From a virus, in IMG/VR virus record IMGVR_UViG_3300027746_000110, positions 1 through 21,380 of that record: a stretch of 21,380 nucleotides of DNA; one strand, written 5' to 3'. The position numbers and the translations under genes are program-made. A model generated the notes under the pieces. That model saw nothing but the letters and a program-made list of their open reading frames with translations. It did not search any database and had not been told where the DNA came from. This document shows positions 6,034-14,273 of this stretch, piece by piece (the first letter of the stretch is position 1; each line of letters opens with the position of its first letter).

Positions 6034-7272
6034 TTAAAAATTATCTTCTTTAAGAAAGAAATTGATTTTTTCAAAACTTTTAATATTTGAAGAACCAATG
6101 CTACATAGCTTATCAATAGCACCAAAAAAATCTTCATGAATATCCAGAATTAATCCATCATGTAATATAAACAATGGAATAATATGATTTTGATAATTCG
6201 CTTTATGAATCTTTTTTACTATATTAGTGAATCCTTGCATAGCCACATCTACTGCCGTTGATTGAATATAATAATTTAACAACACATAAGGTTTTGCACC
6301 TTCACAAGAAATCTTTCTTCCATAAAAGTTCTTTATGTATTTGCCATTGTTAGTATTAAATTCTTCTTTAAGTTTTTGCTTTAAAGTTTCAATACCAAAA
6401 TAATCTTTTATAATTGCAATTAATTCTTCTGGCTTTTTAACATGTCCAAGCAATTGTTTATGTAATGTTTCCTCATTGGCTCCATATAACTGAGATAATA
6501 AAGCAATTTTTACTATCTTCCTTGATATGTCCAAATTATATGTTGACATGAAATGCTGATATATGTCTTGCGGCAAATCGTTGTCTTGGCAATCCCTTGT
6601 TATTGATAAAAGTACTCTTGGTTCCAAAGAAGAGAAATCTAAATAAACAATTTTCCCTTCAGAACCAAACCTGGATGTTATAATATTTCTATATTCTTTT
6701 TTAAGAATTAAAATATTTGGACCTTCTTCAATTATTAAACGTCCAGTTGTTGAATTTATTCTTCCATATATTGGTTTTTTTGAGTAACCATTATTGGGAC
6801 TAAAACTTTTTAAAATCTCTTTTTGTGTTTGTTCTGTTCCAAGATAGTATTTTTTTTGTTGTTCCTCATCAATCGCAGTTGGCTGTAATGATTTAAATAA
6901 AAAATCATATGAATGAAATTGATTTAAGTATTCTTGATCTATCTTATCTATTTCGCTAGAAACTCTATGAATATAACTTTGCACTTCATTCTTGAAATCT
7001 TCTCTTTTTAAGAAATAAATCCAAGGTGTAGATGTGGCGTTATTCTTCTTGCCATTTAAAGTTTTATAGATGTTCAACCATTTATTAGAAGGAAATCCAA
7101 TTCTTTCTAAACAAAATAATTGATTTATTATCTTTATTTCTTCTTCATTTAAATAAAGATCTGAATTTATAACTTCATCATTGGAAATTTGATGAATGTT
7201 TTTGCCATCATAATGGACATCGTTAATTCTATTGCCAAATAGATTTCTGTCAAATATAATGGTGTGAGGCAT
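6034..7272 (-). CDS. Family A DNA polymerase, polymerase domain only
   Basis: The 412-aa protein carries the family A polymerase motifs. GRINSTTGRL...GPNILILKKEYR (170-195) precedes motif A, YLDFSSLEPRVL (210-221), with metal ligand D212 and steric-gate E217. Motif B is RKIVKIALLSQLYG (251-264), with R251, K255 and Y263. NYYIQSTAVD (333-342) follows, then motif C, FILHDGLILDI (368-378), with D372. Compared with E. coli Pol I, position 762 is Leu (L259) instead of Phe, and the Glu after the catalytic Asp of motif C is Gly (G373). There is no room for a 3'-5' or 5'-3' exonuclease domain, since full-length Pol I is about 928 aa, so proofreading must come from another protein. Rhodothermus phage RM378 is a known case of a split family A polymerase. 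The ribosome binding site is weak. Confidence 0.93.
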   Translation of the reverse strand: MPHTIIFDRNLFGNRINDVHYDGKNIHQISNDEVINSDLYLNEEEIKIINQLFCLERIGFPSNKWLNIYKTLNGKKNNATSTPWIYFLKREDFKNEVQSYIHRVSSEIDKIDQEYLNQFHSYDFLFKSLQPTAIDEEQQKKYYLGTEQTQKEILKSFSPNNGYSKKPIYGRINSTTGRLIIEEGPNILILKKEYRNIITSRFGSEGKIVYLDFSSLEPRVLLSITRDCQDNDLPQDIYQHFMSTYNLDISRKIVKIALLSQLYGANEETLHKQLLGHVKKPEELIAIIKDYFGIETLKQKLKEEFNTNNGKYIKNFYGRKISCEGAKPYVLLNYYIQSTAVDVAMQGFTNIVKKIHKANYQNHIIPLFILHDGLILDIHEDFFGAIDKLCSIGSSNIKSFEKINFFLKEDNF

Positions 7273-7309
7273 TTCTGTATAATGCCATAGTATATTATAT
7301 GTTTAAACC

Positions 7310-10300
7310 TCAAGTGGTAGCAGGAGCTGCGGGCGCACTGGGGGAGGCAGCAGAGGCTTGAGCAGCAGCTTGATTTGTAATACTTAACATATTTGCAATT
7401 CTTGAATTGATGTTATTGTATTGTTGGTATGCATCATTTGCTGAGAATTGAATTGAAGTTGTAAATTTACCAGCTTCAATAGTATGAGACAACCCTGTAA
7501 CATAATAAATGTTATCTAAAGTAGTTCCAGTTTGTAAATCAACAAAGAAATTTTGCATGTATGATACAAGAGGATTTCCCATTGTTGTCATGTTTAATTG
7601 AGATGGAATAACTTGCATTGGCAATCCTCCAGGCTGTTCTCCTGAAGGTAAAAGACTACTCTGTGATGGAGATCTTTGAAGTTGTATTGTTTGTAAAGTA
7701 GTGTCTGGTTGAGAACTAATTTGCATATTTAATACTGTTGTTCCTGCGGCACCATAAATAATATGAGGAGCAGTTTTCATTAAAAATTCTTTTATTTTTC
7801 TTGAACCGCCGAGAATTCTAATATTTCCAGTGTTATTAATTATTGCATTCATAGCCGCCGACTGAGTTAATGTAACCCCATTGGCATTTTGAACTTCTAT
7901 TATTCCAAATTCAATAGCAGCTTGCAGTGTTTGTTGAAAAACTTCTCTTCGATTTTCAGAAACTTCTGTAGTATCCCCCGCTGTGGGAGATGCACTTGGC
8001 AACACAGTATTTAAAATTCCCATTTGGTCTTCTCTGGAAGCATTTAAAATAGCTGATTCTGTAGAAAAGGTTGTAGCACTTGCATCAAAAATATGTATTC
8101 TAAGGATATTCTTAGTGCCATATTCATAATCAGTAGTTGCTTCCCCTTCTCTTCGGGGAGTTTTAGAAGGTAAACATTCTAATAGCATTTCAACTTGTGG
8201 TAATTGAAAATCACCATTTGGCGTTCTTTGTCGTAAAATATTATTCAAACTTGTTTGATATTGAGGCAATTCCCCCGCAGGAGAAACACTTGTAGTCCCT
8301 GTAGTTCTGTCTATTGCTTCCCTTACAAGAGAAGCTCCACTTTCCCCCCACAATCCATAAGAATATGAAGATTGATCATCAAAAAAATTGACTTGCATAA
8401 ATCTTATAAATTCTCTAATTGTCATTGATGTTGTAGAATTTACATTCTCCAATCTATTTCTTATAATTTGTTCTTCAAAGTGACGTAGATCAATTAAAAA
8501 ATTTGCGGTTGTTATTCCATTTGCATATCCTGCTTTGTCATTAAATGGATAATACATAAATTGTATTTCATCAAAATTATGAGTAGAAGCCAAAGGTTTA
8601 CCAACCATATGTAACATCAAAGTTGCAAAGGAACAAAAAGAATTCTCATTAAGAATCAAATCGCCAAATTGTGCATGATAATCTTGTAATGCAGTCTGAT
8701 CTGCACGAGTAGTAGGTGCTTGAAGGTTTCTAACTCCTGGTGTCCTTCCCCCAGCGGTATTGCTTTCACCGGGACGATAAAAAGGATCTTCAATACCGTT
8801 TAAATTTAATAAAGTTCTTAATTGATCCTGAGCATTACTTATTACAGAATTTCTTAGTTGACGTATAGAACCAGGCGCTCCTGGTTCCGCAGTTCTTTGT
8901 TCTGTAATCTCTCTAAACAAAACTTCTAATTGTTGTGCCAATTCTGTTGAAACTGGATTATCATAACCATTTAGGCGATTTCTTAAATCTCTTAATTGTG
9001 TCAATTGTGCTGTAGAAAATCTAATTGTAGCATTTGCATCTACAGCAGCATCAATAATTTGTGTTGCTCTTGGATCTCTGGGTCTTTGTCCTTCTGCTGG
9101 AGCTGGATATAATCTATCTCTAAGACGTGCAATTGTTTGTTGCAATTCCCTCATGTTTCTCATGTAATTTCTTGTATTTTCACTGTAATCGAATATCGAT
9201 TGAGTCATTGTTTCTACAGCACCACGAGTAAATAATTGCAATTCAATGTCTACACCCGTACCAGCATCCAAAAAAGTAAAAGTAGAACCCATTACACCAT
9301 AACGTTCTTTAACTCTCATTCCATTGATTAAATCTGCATAATCATTTGGAACATTAGCCACAATGTTATTGTCCGGATGTGACCATCCATATTCTATGTC
9401 TATTTCCTGTGAAGAATATAAATCTGCTTTTAATAAATCTGCAATGTCATTCATTCTAGAACGATCATGAAGTCTTAATTTTAATTTTGCAGTTTTAGTA
9501 CACATGTCTCCATGAGAAGGACGTACTTCTACCTCAAAAGACATAATAGAAAGAAATGGTCTAAATTTATCTAAAATCGGATTAGCTCTTAATGAAGCGT
9601 CATCTGCTTCATCTGCATTTACTAATGTTTGTGGAGATAAAAACAATTCCATTCCAGCTTTTGTATAAGAATCTATCTGAGGAAATCTAGAAACTTCAGA
9701 ACCTCTCATTTGATTTGCCTGCGCCATCAAATATGCTGGATTTGATGAAGCTAAAGGTCTTATTTCTTTGGCTCCATCTAAAAATTTTGAGATACTTGTA
9801 GCAAATAATCGATTATCTGAAGATATTGCTGGTCGAGGATAAAACATTGTAATTTCCATATAAGGAACTGCTCTAGATAATTCATATGAAGGCATCCCAT
9901 TGAAAAATATTGTACATGCATTGGCATTTTTTAAATTTAAAGAAATTCTAGGATGCTTAGAAACATATACCGCTATATTCGGGGAAGCATTTCTATCAGA
10001 AGTAAGATTTTTATTAATAATGTCACTTTGGATAATGCCATTTCCATCTGGACCTACAGTTCCTACTATTCCTTTGTATCTTTTTAAAAAATCCATTGGG
10101 CTATAATAGCGATGAGTTTCATCACTTTTTCCATAATAAAGTTCAAATAAATTAAAAAATTGTATTTTTTGTTCTTTAGTAGCGTTTGTTAATAATTGAT
10201 TAAGTTCAATTAATAAATCAGAAGTTAAAAAAGCACCATTAGAAGTATCTATAATGTTTTTTATTAATGTTCCTTGTCTGGGATCAGGTCTTAAATCTCT

Positions 10301-10576
10301 TCTTAAAGCATCCAATTCCCGAGGTAAGAAAGTTTGATTACCAAGTTGTGTAAATTCACTAATATCTTCAGGCGAATTAGGTCTACGACCAATTGTTTCA
10401 TTTATTTCTAATCCCGCCTGGGTTGCCCGTTCTCTTTCCCCTGTAATAGCAGACAGACCTTCCCTTCTTTCTGATGTAACTAAAGCGCCATTAATAAGGT
10501 CATCAATAGAATTAATACCAAAATATTTGGCTAAATTATTAATAGCTGTTTGTAAACGTAATTCTCTATTAGGCAT
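7310..10576 (-). CDS. Very large baseplate-hub-like structural protein (1088 aa)
   Basis: This is the last gene of the tail run. I recognise segments common to large phage baseplate or hub proteins: ISLNLKNANACTIFFNGMPSYE (about 211-232), FLSIMSFEVEVRPSHGDMC (341-359) followed by EIDIEYGWSHPD (391-402), and near the C-terminus IYYVTGLSHTIEAGKFTTSI, the pattern seen where hub proteins contact the tube (..GlsHsi..G.F.T.i). The last 20 residues are Ala/Pro-rich and probably flexible. Residues 470-640 are polar and helix-rich and may be an insertion or linker. Only 3 nt separate it from the 97-aa gene upstream, with GGAT before the start, so translation is probably coupled. The exact baseplate position is not certain, and no lysozyme or peptidase motif was seen. 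Confidence 0.7.
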   Translation of the reverse strand: MPNRELRLQTAINNLAKYFGINSIDDLINGALVTSERREGLSAITGERERATQAGLEINETIGRRPNSPEDISEFTQLGNQTFLPRELDALRRDLRPDPRQGTLIKNIIDTSNGAFLTSDLLIELNQLLTNATKEQKIQFFNLFELYYGKSDETHRYYSPMDFLKRYKGIVGTVGPDGNGIIQSDIINKNLTSDRNASPNIAVYVSKHPRISLNLKNANACTIFFNGMPSYELSRAVPYMEITMFYPRPAISSDNRLFATSISKFLDGAKEIRPLASSNPAYLMAQANQMRGSEVSRFPQIDSYTKAGMELFLSPQTLVNADEADDASLRANPILDKFRPFLSIMSFEVEVRPSHGDMCTKTAKLKLRLHDRSRMNDIADLLKADLYSSQEIDIEYGWSHPDNNIVANVPNDYADLINGMRVKERYGVMGSTFTFLDAGTGVDIELQLFTRGAVETMTQSIFDYSENTRNYMRNMRELQQTIARLRDRLYPAPAEGQRPRDPRATQIIDAAVDANATIRFSTAQLTQLRDLRNRLNGYDNPVSTELAQQLEVLFREITEQRTAEPGAPGSIRQLRNSVISNAQDQLRTLLNLNGIEDPFYRPGESNTAGGRTPGVRNLQAPTTRADQTALQDYHAQFGDLILNENSFCSFATLMLHMVGKPLASTHNFDEIQFMYYPFNDKAGYANGITTANFLIDLRHFEEQIIRNRLENVNSTTSMTIREFIRFMQVNFFDDQSSYSYGLWGESGASLVREAIDRTTGTTSVSPAGELPQYQTSLNNILRQRTPNGDFQLPQVEMLLECLPSKTPRREGEATTDYEYGTKNILRIHIFDASATTFSTESAILNASREDQMGILNTVLPSASPTAGDTTEVSENRREVFQQTLQAAIEFGIIEVQNANGVTLTQSAAMNAIINNTGNIRILGGSRKIKEFLMKTAPHIIYGAAGTTVLNMQISSQPDTTLQTIQLQRSPSQSSLLPSGEQPGGLPMQVIPSQLNMTTMGNPLVSYMQNFFVDLQTGTTLDNIYYVTGLSHTIEAGKFTTSIQFSANDAYQQYNNINSRIANMLSITNQAAAQASAASPSAPAAPATT

Positions 10577-10579
10577 ATT

Positions 10580-10873
10580 TTATCCAACGTAATTTTGTAC
10601 ATCACTCAATAAAGGAATAATTAAAATAGTTCCTGCTGGAACTTGCAAGCCCCAACCTACGTTAGAAGCTGCTGCAATAATCCACCATAATGAACTATCA
10701 TTATATTGTTCGCCCGCAATTATATCTAATCTTTCATTCTCTGTTAAAATATAAATTTGTGTTCGTATATTTCCAGCACTAATATTACTTCTTATAGATA
10801 AAATAACATTAGATGTTCCATATTTTTCGCCAAGTTTTAATATTGGAGTCCTTGCATATCTTCTAATTGACAT
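10580..10873 (-). CDS. Baseplate wedge gp53-like / LysM-like protein (97 aa)
   Basis: The second half contains ERLDIIAGEQYNDSSLWWII and then AAASNVGWGLQVPAGTILIIP. This is the pattern of short phage tail proteins annotated as gp53-like baseplate wedge or LysM-type proteins (..Y.d.slWW.Ia..N......vp.Gt.l.IP). In T4, gp53 helps wedges join into the baseplate; T4 gp53 is about twice as long, so only the conserved fold is present here. AAAGG lies upstream of the ATG. It sits between two large baseplate-like genes and 3 nt before the next, which supports a structural role in the baseplate. Confidence 0.8.
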   Translation of the reverse strand: MSIRRYARTPILKLGEKYGTSNVILSIRSNISAGNIRTQIYILTENERLDIIAGEQYNDSSLWWIIAAASNVGWGLQVPAGTILIIPLLSDVQNYVG

Positions 10874-10929
10874 ATATTAAACCTTTGTTCAAATAATTCG
10901 TTGCCCAAATAATCTGATTCCTGTTCTTC

Positions 10930-13900
10930 CTATTCCACACCGAATCGTCGTGCCCATCCGGCTACGCCACGAAATGATGGGATTCCCGATCTTCCTATAC
11001 CTGGTATTGATATATTATTACCTGTTGTTGGCTCGGTAGTAGGTACTGAAATGTTTCTAGCAGAGCGTGCTTTATAAGAATTAAATGAATTAATCTTATC
11101 TTGTGTTGTATTTTCCGTTTCAGTATCAATAATCATTGCGTTAGAAGAATTACCAACAGGGTATACAGGTGCATTCATAAAGCCATTAGAATCAAGTCCT
11201 GGTGGAAGATCAAAGATTGGTTTAAATTGAATTGTAATTTTACACATAGTTGGAGCACGATTTCCATAACCACTGGTTTCCCATAATGCTTCATCCATCA
11301 TCCAGTCCATTCCAATATTTGAAATAAATCCAGCCATGCCATCTCCTCGTGTGGTTTCAAAGGCTCTCAAAATAGGATTGTTGGTAGTTGATAAAAAACT
11401 TTGAGTTGCACTTAGACCTTCCGTCCTGGCTTGGTTTTCAGCGACACGAGCAGCGTTGAAGACAGCGGTATTTGCCACTCTTGTAATCTCACTTTCAATA
11501 ATTGCAGATCTCCATCTTGTTGGAGATGGTCCCGAAGTGACATCTCCAGTGCCTAATCTAAATAAAAAAGGAAAATCTAATTTCCTTCCAGGATGTCCAT
11601 GTAAATCGGGAGGTTCTATGGCTGTTACAATGTACACTTTATTTTCGGCATCTTCAACTGCTGTTACTCTCACATCTACTGCATTACTCGAAATTGTAGT
11701 TGCAATAACTTGATCATTAACACTGCTTGGAAGACCAGTGGACCTGGGTTGACAATTAAATGGTCCTGTCATACTAAGACCAGATATCCAATTTAATATG
11801 AATTTTTCTCCTATGTTAAATTCCCCGCTTTCCATTCTTTGTCTAACTTGAGCTGTTTGTTCCTCCGATGCAGCACTGTTAGTTCCAAGTCCTTGTAATT
11901 GTGCAAGACCAAAAAGTCTGCCCATACCAAAAGTACTGTAATTACTTTTAACTAAATCACCAACTCGCATTCTAATCATTGGTGAAGCCGCAGGAACTTG
12001 AGAAAAGGGTTGATAAAAATTTTTATTTTCAAAAGATAATTGTCTTCCTGCGGTATATTGAGGATAAACCATAGTTATAAATTTATTTATTTTATACCAC
12101 ATTTGATCAAAATCAGATTCATTAACAGCAGCAACTATAAAAGATAAACCAATAGTTCTTTCTGTATTTTTATAAATGTGAACAGGATCTGCTCTGCCAT
12201 AAACTACATCTGATTGATAATTTGCTTGAAATGTATCCTCTAAAGTTTTAAGGAAAGCATGAAATGAAATTATTTCATTTGTTCTAAGATCATGAAAATA
12301 AAATGGAACATAACTAGCATCTAATACTTGCTCAATTGCTTTCGATTGAACTCTGGTTAGTCTATTCGTTTCTGTAGACTTTACATATTTTTTAGATGCT
12401 AGATTATTTAAATAATTATTATTTCCTGTTAAACGAGCTTCTGCTGTTTTAACAGAATTTGGTAAAATGTATAGAGAAGGAGTAGAACCCATAGCCCAGG
12501 ATGTTTTAGTGCCATATAACCAATCTTGACTTGTTGGAGATAATTTTGTTCTAGAAATCAGTGAAGCAGGATTTATTTTCGTATCATCCAAATCAAGATC
12601 GTCTCTTTTTGAATTTATTATATCAGCTACTTGTCCAATATAATCATCTGGATTAATAGATGCTTGTCTTGCTGCTGTTATGGTATGATCACCCATTAAC
12701 AAAATAATATTCATCATATTAATAAATTTAGAATTTACTAAATTTTTTGCAATATTTGCCATTGCCAATGGATCTGGAACTGTCAAGGTATCTAAACCGA
12801 GTTCTTGAAAAAGAATTTGCATTAATCTTCTTAAAATTGTAGCTTTAAATCCTTGATCAGAATGCATTAGATCATATACAGGTAATGTTGACTTTTCGGA
12901 AAAAAACAAATTGAATCCAATTAGAAGACATTCAGTTGCTTTATTGGCAGTAGGAATTAAAGGAGGATGAGGAACAAAGCTTCCAATTCCAGAGGGTATT
13001 GCTGAAGCTACATCAGCAAGTTGTGCGATTGCAAACATGATTGTTTTTACAATGTTATATGCACCTAATGCTGAAAATTTTGAATTAAAGACTTCTGCTG
13101 GAGTATACATTGAGCCATAGGAATAACGTGTTTCATCGGACAGGTCTATTTCAACTTTAGGCTTTACATAGTCTGGGTTTGCTGCTTGAACAACTTCTGT
13201 AGCAGTAAATCTATTGAATGGTATTTTAACCCCATATTTTGTTTCATCTGGAGGAATTATATCTATTTCTGATTGAGTAATTCCTTGTTTAACTTCTCCA
13301 CCTCCAGCGGCGAATAATATTCTAGAGCCTAAATTTTTTAATTCTTCAATAGTTAATGTTTGTAATCTCTCACCAGTGACTTGTACTGTATTATCACTTT
13401 CTACATTAGGAAATTTTCTTGGAGAATGTGAACCCAATTTGGGTTGCAGAATTAAAGAGCCAATTTTACTTGTATTTTCTTTAGTAGTAGAATCGCCATA
13501 AATTAGTTTATTATTTGGATTTAATAAATTATTTTCTGCTAATTTTTCTTGTGTTGTCTTTGGTAATAAACCAGGATCAAATTCATTTTCCGGATTTATT
13601 TGATTAAATAATTGAATCACACTAGGATCTTGAGAATTTAATCCTTTACCTTTTCTTACATTTAATTTTAAGAATTGTGAATCTGATGATTGTTTAAAAG
13701 CAGATAAAGCTTTCTGAGAATCGTCGGTAGAAAATTCATTAGAAAAACTTTTTACAACACCAGCAGGTTGATCCGAAATAACAGCAGGACTTCCATCTGG
13801 GTTTTTTAATGTTGTTGGATTGGAACCTACAGAAAGTCGATATTCATTACCAGCATTTTGGGTTTGTTTACTAATGTGATTTACTGTAACTTCTTTATAG

Positions 13901-14073
13901 TATTGAGCTACATCATCTCCATTAGTATTCCCTCCTCCAATAGTGACTTCATTAAAAGCAGCGGGTCTTTGTTCTTCCATGTTTGTTGTATATACAATAA
14001 CTCTACTCCTTGAAGGTTCAATTTTTTTCAAGGAAGTTTTTGTATCAAATATGGAATTGTCATCTATTGTCAT
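10930..14073 (-). CDS. Large tail/baseplate structural protein (1047 aa), exact role unknown
   Basis: The region of residues 585-675 carries a recognisable tail-protein pattern: VPFYFHDLRTNEIISFHAFL, then VVYGRADPVHIYKNTERTIGL, then a helix ending in ITMVYPQY. A little later comes PMIRMRVGDLV. Proteins with this order (R.dpv.iY..t.R.i.lsF.., ..YPqY, .ir.RiGdl) lie between tape measure and hub genes in many large myophages and are annotated as baseplate or tail tube initiator-like. The N-terminal 300 residues are polar, low in complexity and probably extended. Residues 335-470 are helical and partly hydrophobic. The gene starts with an ATGA overlap on the 58-aa gene, so the two are translationally coupled. 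T4 gp48/gp54 would be the comparison to test; I cannot assign it by eye. Confidence 0.7.
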   Translation of the reverse strand: MTIDDNSIFDTKTSLKKIEPSRSRVIVYTTNMEEQRPAAFNEVTIGGGNTNGDDVAQYYKEVTVNHISKQTQNAGNEYRLSVGSNPTTLKNPDGSPAVISDQPAGVVKSFSNEFSTDDSQKALSAFKQSSDSQFLKLNVRKGKGLNSQDPSVIQLFNQINPENEFDPGLLPKTTQEKLAENNLLNPNNKLIYGDSTTKENTSKIGSLILQPKLGSHSPRKFPNVESDNTVQVTGERLQTLTIEELKNLGSRILFAAGGGEVKQGITQSEIDIIPPDETKYGVKIPFNRFTATEVVQAANPDYVKPKVEIDLSDETRYSYGSMYTPAEVFNSKFSALGAYNIVKTIMFAIAQLADVASAIPSGIGSFVPHPPLIPTANKATECLLIGFNLFFSEKSTLPVYDLMHSDQGFKATILRRLMQILFQELGLDTLTVPDPLAMANIAKNLVNSKFINMMNIILLMGDHTITAARQASINPDDYIGQVADIINSKRDDLDLDDTKINPASLISRTKLSPTSQDWLYGTKTSWAMGSTPSLYILPNSVKTAEARLTGNNNYLNNLASKKYVKSTETNRLTRVQSKAIEQVLDASYVPFYFHDLRTNEIISFHAFLKTLEDTFQANYQSDVVYGRADPVHIYKNTERTIGLSFIVAAVNESDFDQMWYKINKFITMVYPQYTAGRQLSFENKNFYQPFSQVPAASPMIRMRVGDLVKSNYSTFGMGRLFGLAQLQGLGTNSAASEEQTAQVRQRMESGEFNIGEKFILNWISGLSMTGPFNCQPRSTGLPSSVNDQVIATTISSNAVDVRVTAVEDAENKVYIVTAIEPPDLHGHPGRKLDFPFLFRLGTGDVTSGPSPTRWRSAIIESEITRVANTAVFNAARVAENQARTEGLSATQSFLSTTNNPILRAFETTRGDGMAGFISNIGMDWMMDEALWETSGYGNRAPTMCKITIQFKPIFDLPPGLDSNGFMNAPVYPVGNSSNAMIIDTETENTTQDKINSFNSYKARSARNISVPTTEPTTGNNISIPGIGRSGIPSFRGVAGWARRFGVE

Positions 14074-14246
14074 GGCTTACTTGGTTCTTTAAAAGGTTTT
14101 ATATAAACTTCTTCTACTCTATTAAATAGCAATTTTAAAAAATTATGAACCTGTTCTTTTGATTCTTCTTTTGTGTTTTCCTCAATATCTTTTTTGAATT
14201 CATCAGAAGATATAAATGTTTCATATAAAGTTTTATTTTCAGACAT
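14070..14246 (-). CDS. Small acidic/basic helical protein, 58 aa, in the tail operon
   Basis: The 200-bp gap between the tape measure gene and the 1047-aa gene holds a complete reading frame on the minus strand. Its N-terminus is MSENKTLYETFISSDEFKKD and its C-terminus VEEVYIKPFKEPSKP. AAGGATG lies 8 nt before the ATG. Its TGA stop overlaps the next ATG in an ATGA arrangement, which is typical of coupled phage tail genes. The protein is charged and predicted helical, with no membrane segment or signal peptide. I do not recognise the family. A small tail assembly or chaperone role is possible from its place after the tape measure gene. Confidence 0.75.
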   Translation of the reverse strand: MSENKTLYETFISSDEFKKDIEENTKEESKEQVHNFLKLLFNRVEEVYIKPFKEPSKP

Positions 14247-14273
14247 AAAATTAACATCCTTGTGAAACTTTTA

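Noticed and set aside
11456-11713. 85-codon plus-strand ORF inside the 1047-aa gene
   Set aside because: Its N-terminus resembles a signal peptide, but it is wholly antisense to a well-supported gene with no initiation signal.
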